DNA of 64,000 nt from the NCBI RefSeq assembly GCF_001447155.2, contig NZ_CP014754.1, forward strand, positions 1,116,001-1,180,000. Reading direction: 5' to 3'. This stretch comes from Marinobacter sp. LQ44. GTDB lineage: Bacteria; Pseudomonadota; Gammaproteobacteria; Pseudomonadales; Oleiphilaceae. The translations under genes and the position numbers were made by a program. The number at the start of each line of letters is the position of its first letter. The first letter of the stretch is position 1. This document shows, in pieces, positions 29,412 to 37,310 of the stretch. Under the pieces are notes generated by a model. That model saw only the letters and a list, made by a program, of their open reading frames with translations, made no database searches and was not told where the DNA came from.

Positions 29412-29522
29412 CCCTGGTGGGGGAACGTCCTACAAAAAGCGCTCCTGCGGCACATCCATGTGGCGCTTCGCTCCGGCCATCCATGGCCTACGAGATTTTT
29501 GTAGGACGTTCCCCCACCAGGG
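29412..29522 (-). ncRNA. TwoAYGGAY-like structured element, copy B
   Basis: A 27-bp perfect inverted repeat (29412-29438 and 29496-29522) encloses a 57-nt core. Read on the minus strand, the core shows GGCC-AUGGAU-GGCC and CAC-AUGGAU-GUG hairpins separated by GGAGCGAAGC. It sits between atuA and atuB, inside the operon, with the core antisense to the genes. The arm sequence is unrelated to that of the other copies. Confidence 0.82.
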
Positions 29523-29570
29523 CGCTCCGACTTTTTACGTGGATTCAGCTTCTTTTGAGAAGGGTTTTTT

Positions 29571-30437
29571 ATGAGTTATCAATCTGTTTTTCGCCCAGGC
29601 CTGTTTGAAGGCCAGGTGTTTATTGTCACCGGCGGTGGCTCCGGCATTGGCCGCTGCACGGCTCACGAACTGGCGGCGCTTGGTGCCCGGGTTGCGCTGG
29701 TGGGTCGTAAGCAGGAGAAGGTAGACGCGGTTAAGGCCGAGATTGAGGAAGACGGCGGTATTGCCAGCGCCCATGCCTGCGATATCCGTGAGGAGGAGTC
29801 GGTCAAGGCGACGGTGAAGGCGATTATCGAGACCCACGGTGGGCTGAACGGGGTGGTGAACAACGCCGGCGGGCAGTTTGCGTCTCCGTTGACGGGGATT
29901 AACCAGAAGGGCTGGGAAACCGTAGTTCGCACGAATCTGACCGGTGGTTTTTTGATTTCCCGGGAGGCCTATACCCAGGCTTTGAGTAAGACCGGGGGTT
30001 CGATTGTGAACATTGTGGCGGATATGTGGGGCGGTATGCCTGGCATGGGTCACTCTGGCGCGGCCCGCGCCGGGATGGTGAACTTTACCCAGACGGCGGC
30101 AGTTGAGTGGGCGCCGTCCGGGGTTCGGGTGAATGCGGTAGCGCCGGGATGGATTGCCTCCAGCGGGATGGATAACTACCCGGCCCATATGAAGTCGTGG
30201 ATTCGCAGCCTGGCGGATGCGGTGCCGATCAAGCGGATGGGTACGGAATCGGAGGTGAGTTCGGCGATCTGTTTCCTGCTTAGCCCGGGCGCGGCGTTTA
30301 TCAGTGGCGATTGTCTGCGGATTGACGGTGCGGCATCCCAGGGCGGGCGTGTTTGGCCGATGCCGAAGGCGAAGAACAATGAGCCCTATAACGGTTTCCA
30401 TCGGGCGGTAACGCCGAAAGTGTTGAGTGACGACTGA
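29571..30437 (+). CDS. atuB: AtuB, short-chain dehydrogenase/reductase-like protein
   Basis: A 288-residue SDR. The cofactor motif is VTGGGSGIGR (about residues 20-29) and NNAGG follows near residue 99. The usual YxxxK catalytic motif is replaced by HSGAARAG, as in the enoyl-CoA reductase (PECR-like) branch of the family, where catalysis uses a different geometry. In the P. aeruginosa atu cluster AtuB has this position, between atuA and atuC. It probably handles an unsaturated acyl-CoA or the alcohol/aldehyde side of the pathway; the substrate is unproven. atuC starts 9 bp after the stop. Confidence 0.88.
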   Translation: MSYQSVFRPGLFEGQVFIVTGGGSGIGRCTAHELAALGARVALVGRKQEKVDAVKAEIEEDGGIASAHACDIREEESVKATVKAIIETHGGLNGVVNNAGGQFASPLTGINQKGWETVVRTNLTGGFLISREAYTQALSKTGGSIVNIVADMWGGMPGMGHSGAARAGMVNFTQTAAVEWAPSGVRVNAVAPGWIASSGMDNYPAHMKSWIRSLADAVPIKRMGTESEVSSAICFLLSPGAAFISGDCLRIDGAASQGGRVWPMPKAKNNEPYNGFHRAVTPKVLSDD

Positions 30438-30446
30438 GGATTTCCC

Positions 30447-32063
30447 ATGCAGGTACTGGAAACAACAATAAGCCCCCAGTCCGACGAGTTCCGGGCCAAC
30501 GTGGAGGCCATGGAAGCGCACATCACCACCTTCCGGGATGTGGAGCAGAAGGTGCTGGACCTGGCGGAATCGGCCCGGGAGAAGTTTACCAGGCGGGGCA
30601 AGCTGCTGCCGCGGGATCGCATCAATCGGTTGCTGGACCGCGGCAGTGAGTTTCTGGAACTGTGCTCCCTGGCCGGTTACAAAATGCATGATGACAAAGA
30701 CGGTTCCATGGCCGGTGGCGGGATTATTGCCGGCATTGGCCGGGTAGCCGGAGTCCGTTGCCTGGTGGTCGCAAGCAACAGCGCCATCAAAGGCGGAACC
30801 ATTACTCCCGCCGGTCTGGATAAGACCCTGCGCCTTCAGCAAATTGCCATGGAGAACAAGCTGCCGGTGGTGTCGCTGTCGGAATCCGGCGGTGCCAACC
30901 TGAACTACGCCACCGATATTTTTGTGCTTGGCGCCCGGGGATTTGCCAACCAGGCGCGGATGTCCGCAGCCGGAATTCCGCAAGTAACCGTGGTGCATGG
31001 CAACGCCACCGCCGGTGGTGCTTATCAACCGGGTCTGTCGGATTATGTGATCACCGTGCGCGAGCAGGCCAAGATGTTCCTGGCCGGCCCGCCGCTGCTG
31101 AAAGCCGCGACCGGCGAGGTCGCCACCGATGAAGAACTGGGTGGAGCAGAAATGCACGCCACGGTTGCCGGCACCGCCGAATACCTGGCGGAAGACGATG
31201 CCGATGGCATCCGCCAGGCCCGGGAAATTCTCGGCGCCCTGCCCTGGAACGAAAACCTGCCGCTGCGCCAGGAACCCAAGTGGGATGAGCCGCTGTATCC
31301 GGCTGACGAGCTGCTGGGGGTGATTCCTTCCGACGCCAAGAAGCCCTACGACGTACGCGAAATCCTCGCCCGCATCGCCGATGGCTCCCGATTCCTGGAT
31401 TTCAAGAATGACTACGACAGCCAGACGGTGTGCGGCACCATCCGTATTCAAGGTCACAGAGTTGGCATCATCGGCAACAATGGCCCAATCACGCCGGCCG
31501 GCTCCACCAAAGCTGCGCAGTTCATCCAGCTATGCGATCAGGCCGGCACGCCTATCCTGTTTCTGCATAACACCACCGGATTCATGGTCGGCACCCACTC
31601 CGAACAGAATGGCATCATCAAACACGGGTCCAAGATGATTCAGGCCGTGGCCAACTGCCGGGTTCCAAAGCTCGCCGTGGTGGTGGGCGGTTCCTACGGC
31701 GCCGGCAACTACGCCATGTGCGGCCGGGGGCTGGATCCAAGGTTCATCTTCGCCTGGCCCAACAGCCGCACCGCCGTCATGGGCCCCGCACAGGCCGGGA
31801 AAGTCATGCGCATCGTTGCTGAAGAAAAACAACGCAAAAGCGGTATCGAGCCGGACGAAAAGACCCTGTCGTTCCTGGAACAGGCGACCGCCAAAAAGCT
31901 GGAAGACGGCTCCACCGCCCTGTTCGGCACCGCCCGCCTGTGGGACGACGGCCTGATTGACCCCAGGGATACCCGCCGTGTCCTGGCCATGGTGCTTTCC
32001 GTTTGCCGTGAAGCCGAACAACGATCACTGCGACCCAACGTTTACGGCGTCGCCCGTTTCTGA
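30447..32063 (+). CDS. atuC: Geranyl-CoA carboxylase, carboxyltransferase (beta) subunit
   Basis: A 538-residue carboxyltransferase of the acetyl/propionyl/methylcrotonyl-CoA carboxylase beta family. N- and C-terminal crotonase-like halves are visible. Signatures include SESGGANLNYATD, GNATAGGAYQPG, TGFMVGTHSEQNG and GGSYGAGNYAMCGRG. With AtuF it carboxylates cis-geranyl-CoA to isohexenyl-glutaconyl-CoA. The same fold serves methylcrotonyl-CoA carboxylase (LiuB); the gene's place between atuB and atuD decides for AtuC. It is 30 bp from atuD, with a consistent operon direction. Confidence 0.93.
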   Translation: MQVLETTISPQSDEFRANVEAMEAHITTFRDVEQKVLDLAESAREKFTRRGKLLPRDRINRLLDRGSEFLELCSLAGYKMHDDKDGSMAGGGIIAGIGRVAGVRCLVVASNSAIKGGTITPAGLDKTLRLQQIAMENKLPVVSLSESGGANLNYATDIFVLGARGFANQARMSAAGIPQVTVVHGNATAGGAYQPGLSDYVITVREQAKMFLAGPPLLKAATGEVATDEELGGAEMHATVAGTAEYLAEDDADGIRQAREILGALPWNENLPLRQEPKWDEPLYPADELLGVIPSDAKKPYDVREILARIADGSRFLDFKNDYDSQTVCGTIRIQGHRVGIIGNNGPITPAGSTKAAQFIQLCDQAGTPILFLHNTTGFMVGTHSEQNGIIKHGSKMIQAVANCRVPKLAVVVGGSYGAGNYAMCGRGLDPRFIFAWPNSRTAVMGPAQAGKVMRIVAEEKQRKSGIEPDEKTLSFLEQATAKKLEDGSTALFGTARLWDDGLIDPRDTRRVLAMVLSVCREAEQRSLRPNVYGVARF

Positions 32064-32093
32064 TTTCCACACTGATTTATCGGGAGCACAACA

Positions 32094-33254
32094 ATGAAAT
32101 TCACAGCCGAACACGAAGCCCTCAGAAAGACCGTCCGCGATTTCGTCGAAAAGGAAATCAATCCGCACTGCGATGAATGGGAGGAAGCCGGCGAGTTTCC
32201 CATTCACGACCTGTTCAAGAAACTCGGCAACCTGGGCCTGCTGGGCATTCAGAAGCCGGAGGAATACGGCGGCATGGGTCTGGATTACAGCTACAACCTC
32301 GTGGCTGCTGAAGAACTGGGCATGGCCAAGTGCGGCGGTGTCCCGCTGGCCATCGGCGTGCAAACCGACATGTGCACCCCGGCCATTGCCCGCTTCGGTT
32401 CCGACGAACTGAAACGGGATTTCCTGGCCCCGGCCATCGCTGGCGACATGGTGGGCTGTATCGGTGTGAGTGAAGTGGGCGCAGGCTCCGATGTGGCCGG
32501 CCTGAAAACCACGGCTAAGAAAGACGGCGATGACTACGTCATCAACGGCTCCAAGATGTGGATCACCAACTCCCCGAAAGCGGATTTCATGTGTCTGCTG
32601 GCCAACACCAGCGACGACAAACCCCACAAGAATAAAACCCTGATGATCGTGCCCATGAACACACCGGGCATCACCTTCAGCCCGCACCTGAACAAGCTGG
32701 GCATGCGCTCATCAGAAACCGCCCAGGTGTTTCTGGACGACGTGCGAATTCCCCAACGCAACCGCATCGGTGCGGAAGGCACGGGTTTTATGTGCCAGAT
32801 GATCCAGTTCCAGGAAGAGCGCATGTGGGGGGCCGCCAACGTAATCAAGGCTCTGGAAAACTGTGTCACGCAGACCATTGAATACTGCCGCGAGCGCAAG
32901 ACCTTTGGCCAGCCGCTGATCGACAACCAGTACATTCACTTCCGCCTGGCGGAGTTACAGACCGAAATCGAAGCGCTGCGCGCGCTGACCTATCAGGCCT
33001 GTGAGCTGCACGTTGAGGGCAAGGATGTTACCAAGCTGGCATCTATGGCCAAGCTGAAAGCGGGTCGTTTAGGCCGCGAAGTGACGGACGCTTGCCTGCA
33101 GTTCTGGGGTGGCAACGGCTACATGTGGGACAACCCCCTGTCACGGGCTTACCGCGATGTGCGGCTGGTCTCCATCGGCGGCGGTGCCGACGAAATCATG
33201 CTGGGCATCATCTGCAAGCTGATGGGTACCTTGCCTGGCAAGAAACGCGACTGA
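32094..33254 (+). CDS. atuD: Citronellyl-CoA dehydrogenase
   Basis: A 386-residue acyl-CoA dehydrogenase with the normal three-domain length. FAD-contact motifs include GCIGVSEVGAGSDVAGL, SKMWITNSPKADF and the C-terminal RDVRLVSIGGGADEIML. AtuD oxidises citronellyl-CoA to geranyl-CoA in the acyclic terpene pathway. The neighbours atuC and atuE agree with that assignment over a general short-chain enzyme. A TwoAYGGAY-like element begins 19 bp after the stop. Confidence 0.93.
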   Translation: MKFTAEHEALRKTVRDFVEKEINPHCDEWEEAGEFPIHDLFKKLGNLGLLGIQKPEEYGGMGLDYSYNLVAAEELGMAKCGGVPLAIGVQTDMCTPAIARFGSDELKRDFLAPAIAGDMVGCIGVSEVGAGSDVAGLKTTAKKDGDDYVINGSKMWITNSPKADFMCLLANTSDDKPHKNKTLMIVPMNTPGITFSPHLNKLGMRSSETAQVFLDDVRIPQRNRIGAEGTGFMCQMIQFQEERMWGAANVIKALENCVTQTIEYCRERKTFGQPLIDNQYIHFRLAELQTEIEALRALTYQACELHVEGKDVTKLASMAKLKAGRLGREVTDACLQFWGGNGYMWDNPLSRAYRDVRLVSIGGGADEIMLGIICKLMGTLPGKKRD

Positions 33255-33272
33255 GTTTTTAGTTTGGCGGAA

Positions 33273-33387
33273 GGCCATGAGGCGGGGTTCCCCTTCCGGG
33301 ACACGCCTACAAGCACATCCCTGTGGGCTCGTTTCGGGCCGTCCATGGCCCTCAACGGTCCCGGAAGGGGAACCCCGCCTCATGGCC
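33273..33387 (-). ncRNA. TwoAYGGAY-like structured element, copy C
   Basis: A 30-bp perfect inverted repeat (33273-33302 and 33358-33387), the longest perfect arms in the window, around a 55-nt core. On the minus strand the core has GGGCC-AUGGAC-GGCCC and CAC-AGGGAU-GUG hairpins. It lies between atuD (19 bp away) and atuE (25 bp away), entirely within the operon, and is antisense to it. Confidence 0.82.
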
Positions 33388-33412
33388 CCAAACGTTTTAC
33401 GTGGAGTCCTAT

Positions 33413-34231
33413 ATGGAATACCAACTACCACAATGCGAAACCCTGATACTTGAAAAACAGGGCCCGACGCTGCTCATTACGATTAACAGACCCGACGTTC
33501 GCAACGCCATGAGCCTCCACATGGTCGCGGAACTGTCCACCGTGTTCAGCGAAGTCGAACATGACGACAGCATCCGCGCCGCCGTCATCCGCGGGGCCGG
33601 TGGACACTTCTGCGCCGGCGGCGACATCAAAGACATGGCCGGTGCCCGGGGCCAGAAAGCCGGCGAAGGCCGCGACGACCCGTTCTACAAACTCAACCGC
33701 GCCTTCGGCCAGATGATCCAGCAGGTCAACGAATCCTCAAAAGTCGTCATCGCCATCACCGAAGGCGCCGTGATGGGCGGCGGCTTCGGCCTGGCCTGCG
33801 TCTCTGACCTCGCCATCGCCGGCCCGACGGCCAAGTTCGGCATGCCGGAAACCACCCTCGGCGTAATCCCGGCCCAGATCGCCCCGTTCGTGGTCGAACG
33901 CATCGGCCTGACCCAGGCCCGCCGGCTGGCGCTACTGGGTTTGAGAATCGACGCAACGGAAGCCTGCACTCTCGGCATCGTCCACCAGGTTGCAGAATCC
34001 GAAGAACAACTCAGCGACATGCTCAACCAGGCTCTGGAACGTGTCCGCCTGTGCGCCCCAAATGCCACGGCAGAAACCAAAGCCCTGCTGCACCGGGTGG
34101 GCCATGAAGCCATGGCCGGCCTACTGGATGACGCCGCCGAGAAATTCGCCGCGGCCATCCGGGGGCCAGAGGGGATGGAAGGCACCATGGCGTTCATGCA
34201 AAAGCGCGAACCAAAGTGGGCCGAGAGCTGA
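33413..34231 (+). CDS. atuE: Isohexenylglutaconyl-CoA hydratase
   Basis: A 272-residue enoyl-CoA hydratase/isomerase family protein. I start at the ATG at 33413 with GGAG six bases upstream. The longer frame to 33323 only translates the repeat element. Motifs include NRPDVRNAMS, GAGGHFCAGGDIKDM (oxyanion-hole loop) and GVIPAQIAPFV. In the atu pathway it hydrates isohexenyl-glutaconyl-CoA, the product of the AtuCF carboxylase, before cleavage to acetate and methyl-crotonyl-type units. Its place between atuD and atuF matches P. aeruginosa. Confidence 0.92.
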   Translation: MEYQLPQCETLILEKQGPTLLITINRPDVRNAMSLHMVAELSTVFSEVEHDDSIRAAVIRGAGGHFCAGGDIKDMAGARGQKAGEGRDDPFYKLNRAFGQMIQQVNESSKVVIAITEGAVMGGGFGLACVSDLAIAGPTAKFGMPETTLGVIPAQIAPFVVERIGLTQARRLALLGLRIDATEACTLGIVHQVAESEEQLSDMLNQALERVRLCAPNATAETKALLHRVGHEAMAGLLDDAAEKFAAAIRGPEGMEGTMAFMQKREPKWAES

Positions 34232-34296
34232 AAACAACGACAACAAATACACGCTGTTCAATACCAGTTGAGCAGGCAAGCACAAAGACAGCGGGA

Positions 34297-34410
34297 GCGC
34301 CGCTGTCAGGGTGGTCCTCCGGAAAATCTCGGAGGCCATGGATGGCCGGAGCGAAGCGCACATGGATGTGCTCGTAGCGTTTTTCCGGAGGACCACCCTG
34401 ACAGTGGTGC
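34297..34410 (+). ncRNA. TwoAYGGAY-like structured element, copy D
   Basis: Arms 34297-34326 and 34381-34410 pair over 30 positions with only two non-Watson-Crick pairs, both G-U wobbles as RNA. The 54-nt core reads GGCC-AUGGAU-GGCC, GGAGCGAAGC, then GCAC-AUGGAU-GUGC, the cleanest example in the window. It lies between atuE and atuF and has the same polarity as the operon. Confidence 0.85.
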
Positions 34411-34454
34411 GGACAGACGCCATTAGTTGGCGGTCTTCGCAGATAAGGTAGGTA

Positions 34455-36419
34455 ATGGGCATGCTAAAAAAACTATTAATCGCAAACCGTGGCGAAATCG
34501 CCGTCAGGGTCATCCAGACAGCCAAGGCGTTGGGCTACCGAACCGTTGCCGTCTACTCCGAAGCCGACGCCAACGCCCTGCACGTCGAACAAGCCGACGA
34601 AGCCGTCTGCATAGGCCCAGCACAAGTGGCCGCCTCCTACCTGAACGCCGACGCTATCCTCGATGCCGCAAAGAAAACCGGAGCCGACTGCATCCACCCA
34701 GGCTACGGCTTCCTCTCCGAAAACTCCGGCTTCGCCAAAGCCATCAAACAGGTCGGCCTCACCTTCGTCGGCCCACCCGAAAACGCCATCGAACTCATGG
34801 GCAGCAAACGCCGCTCCAAAATCGCCATGCAAGAGGCTGGCGTACCCGTCGTCCCCGGCTTTGAGGGCAACAATGCCAATGACGATGAACTCATCACCGC
34901 CGCCAAAGACATCGGCTACCCCCTCATGCTCAAAGCCTCCGCCGGCGGTGGCGGCCGGGGCATGCGCCTGGTCGAGAGCGAAAACGAGCTGGCCGACAAC
35001 ATCAAACGGGCCCGCTCCGAAGCCAAACAGGCCTTTGGTGACGACGAACTGATCATCGAAAAAGCCGTCATCGAACCTCGCCACGTGGAAATCCAGGTCT
35101 TTGCCGATCGCCATGGCAACGCCGTGTACCTGGGCGAACGGGACTGCTCCGTGCAGCGCCGGCACCAGAAAGTGGTTGAAGAAGCGCCCTCACCCTTTGT
35201 TACCCCTGAGTTGCGCAAAGCCATGGGCGAAGCGGCCGTCAAAGCCGCCCTGGCCTGCGGTTACGAAGGCGCCGGCACCGTGGAATTCCTGGTCGACAAA
35301 GACCGCAACTTCTACTTCCTGGAAATGAACACCCGCCTGCAGGTGGAACACCCGGTCACCGAACTGATCACTGGTCAGGACCTGGTCGCCTGGCAGCTGA
35401 TGGTCGCCGAAGGCCGCCCGCTGCCGCTGGCGCAGGATGAGATTGAACTCAACGGCCACGCCATCGAAGTGCGCCTGTACGCCGAAGACCCGGCCAGCGG
35501 CTTTACCCCGCAAACCGGCACCTTGCATCAATTTACCCCGGCCGAAGGTGACGGCTTGCGCTACGACACCGGCGTGCGCTCCGGCGATGTGGTCAGCCCC
35601 CACTACGACCCCATGCTGGCGAAAGTCATTGCCTGGGGCCAGAACCGGGACGAAGCTCGCCGCCGGCTGATCCGAGCCTTGGAAGATACCGCCGTATTTG
35701 GTGTGACCACCAACCGGCACTTCCTCAGTCGCATTATTGCCGACGACACCTTCGGTGCCGGTGAAGCCACTACCGCCTTCCTGCAACAGGCGTTCAAAAA
35801 TGATCCATCCCTAGCGCCCCAGCGGCTCACTATCCGTGAACGGGCCCTGAGCGCCTGCGTTCTCAGCCTGAGCGGCAAAGGTCAGGAAGGCTGGAGCAAT
35901 GCCCCGGCCACGGTCATGCCCATGAAGCTGGAAACTCAGGATGACAGCCTGGAACTGCTGGTCCGCCACAGCGGCCACACACTGCAGGTATCCCACGGCG
36001 AAGAACATTATGAGCTGCAACTGCAAAGCCAGGAACCTGGCCTGCTATGCATTATCGACAATGGGGTTCGTCAGCGGTGCCAATACTACCGGAGCGGAGA
36101 TTCCCTATATTTGCAGGCATTCGGGCGCTCCTGGTCAGTTCGGGACATCACCCACCAGCCGGCACAGGGTGCCCAAGGCGCTGGCAGTGGCAAGGTACAG
36201 GCCAGCATGGATGGCGGCATCATTGATGTTTTGGTGGCCGAAGGGGATCAGGTGGAACAGGGCCAGACTCTGGTGATTCTGGAGGCCATGAAAATGGAGC
36301 ACCCGGTGAAGGCCGATCGCAGCGGCACCGTCGGCCAATTGCTCGCCCGGCAGGGTGATCAGGTTAAACGGGGCCAACTGCTGGTTCAGGTAGAAGCAAA
36401 CGAGGAGGCCGACGCATGA
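34455..36419 (+). CDS. atuF: Geranyl-CoA carboxylase, biotin-containing (alpha) subunit
   Basis: A 654-residue biotin carboxylase plus biotin carboxyl carrier protein. The ATP-grasp biotin carboxylase domain runs to about residue 450 (IANRGEIAVRVI, KASAGGGGRGMR, EMNTRLQVEHPVTE). The C-terminal biotin attachment site is EAMKMEH (about residue 613), where Lys is biotinylated. It supplies carboxybiotin to AtuC. The homologous methylcrotonyl-CoA carboxylase alpha LiuD is very similar; context decides for AtuF. The ATG at 34461 has slightly better ribosome-binding spacing than 34455. The stop overlaps the atuG start (ATGA). Confidence 0.93.
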   Translation: MGMLKKLLIANRGEIAVRVIQTAKALGYRTVAVYSEADANALHVEQADEAVCIGPAQVAASYLNADAILDAAKKTGADCIHPGYGFLSENSGFAKAIKQVGLTFVGPPENAIELMGSKRRSKIAMQEAGVPVVPGFEGNNANDDELITAAKDIGYPLMLKASAGGGGRGMRLVESENELADNIKRARSEAKQAFGDDELIIEKAVIEPRHVEIQVFADRHGNAVYLGERDCSVQRRHQKVVEEAPSPFVTPELRKAMGEAAVKAALACGYEGAGTVEFLVDKDRNFYFLEMNTRLQVEHPVTELITGQDLVAWQLMVAEGRPLPLAQDEIELNGHAIEVRLYAEDPASGFTPQTGTLHQFTPAEGDGLRYDTGVRSGDVVSPHYDPMLAKVIAWGQNRDEARRRLIRALEDTAVFGVTTNRHFLSRIIADDTFGAGEATTAFLQQAFKNDPSLAPQRLTIRERALSACVLSLSGKGQEGWSNAPATVMPMKLETQDDSLELLVRHSGHTLQVSHGEEHYELQLQSQEPGLLCIIDNGVRQRCQYYRSGDSLYLQAFGRSWSVRDITHQPAQGAQGAGSGKVQASMDGGIIDVLVAEGDQVEQGQTLVILEAMKMEHPVKADRSGTVGQLLARQGDQVKRGQLLVQVEANEEADA

Positions 36420-37240
36420 GCCGACTCCATCAACGCACCGTGTTCATCACCGGCGGAAGCCGGGGCATCGGCCGCGCCATCGCCCTGGCCTGCGCCCGGG
36501 AAGGGGCCAATGTGGTGATTGGCGCCAAGACCGATACACCGCATGCGAAGTTACCGGGCACCATCCACACCGTGGCGGAGGAAATTCGCAACGCAGGCGG
36601 CCAGGCGCTGCCGCTGGTGTTGGACGTGCGGGATGAACGCCAGGTAAGGCAACGAATGGAAGAAGCCGCCGATCAGTTCGGCGGCATCGACGTACTGGTG
36701 AACAACGCGGGCGCCATCCGGCTGACTGGTGTCGAAAACCTGAAGGTAAGCCGCTACGACCTGATGCACCAGGTCAATGCCCGGGCGGTGTTCACGTGCA
36801 GCCAGGCTGCCCTGCCCTGGCTGAAGCAATCCGGTGGCCACATCCTGAGCCTGTCGCCGCCACTGAACCTGAACACCCGGTGGTTTGCCCAATACGGGCC
36901 TTACACCACCACAAAATATGGGATGACCATGCTCAGCATGGGTATGGCCGAGGAATTCCGCCGCTACGGCATTGCCGTGAACTGCCTGTGGCCAAAAACG
37001 CTGATCGCCACGGCGGCCATCGAGTACGAAGTGGGCGGGCCGCAACTCATGGCCCAGGGCCGCAAACCGGAGATCATGGCGGATGCGGCGGTTAGCATTC
37101 TCTCCCGCACCGCAGATGAACTGACGGGGCAGGCGCTGATTGATGAAGAAGTACTTCGACAGGATGGCGTCGAAGATTTTGAACACTACCGGTACGCCCA
37201 GGGCGACAAACCGCTACTGCCGGATCTGTTCCTGGATTAG
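36416..37240 (+). CDS. atuG: AtuG, short-chain dehydrogenase (HSDL2-like)
   Basis: A 274-residue SDR with the classical motif set. GGSRGIGR is at about residues 12-19, NNAG near residue 94, and the catalytic YTTTK is present, unlike AtuB. It resembles the hydroxysteroid dehydrogenase-like (HSDL2) group. The substrate in terpene catabolism is not established; oxidation of citronellol or citronellal, or a later hydroxyacyl step, is plausible. The ATGA overlap with atuF indicates coupled translation. atuH starts 70 bp downstream. Confidence 0.9.
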   Translation: MSRLHQRTVFITGGSRGIGRAIALACAREGANVVIGAKTDTPHAKLPGTIHTVAEEIRNAGGQALPLVLDVRDERQVRQRMEEAADQFGGIDVLVNNAGAIRLTGVENLKVSRYDLMHQVNARAVFTCSQAALPWLKQSGGHILSLSPPLNLNTRWFAQYGPYTTTKYGMTMLSMGMAEEFRRYGIAVNCLWPKTLIATAAIEYEVGGPQLMAQGRKPEIMADAAVSILSRTADELTGQALIDEEVLRQDGVEDFEHYRYAQGDKPLLPDLFLD

Positions 37241-37310
37241 CCGCGGGGCTTTGAGTGTTGCTCCGCGGTTCAAAACTCATAAAGACATTGACGACTGAAA
37301 CGGAAGCAAC

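Noticed and set aside
29341..29608. ORFs of 77 codons between atuA and atuB
   Set aside because: They run through structured element B and lack any protein similarity.
29535..31457. 640-codon ORF on the minus strand across atuB and atuC
   Set aside because: It lies antisense to two clear enzymes and has no recognisable domain; a shadow caused by high-GC codon bias.
33323..33412. N-terminal extension of atuE
   Set aside because: The extra 30 codons only read through structured element C; the ATG at 33413 has a ribosome-binding site and begins the hydratase fold.
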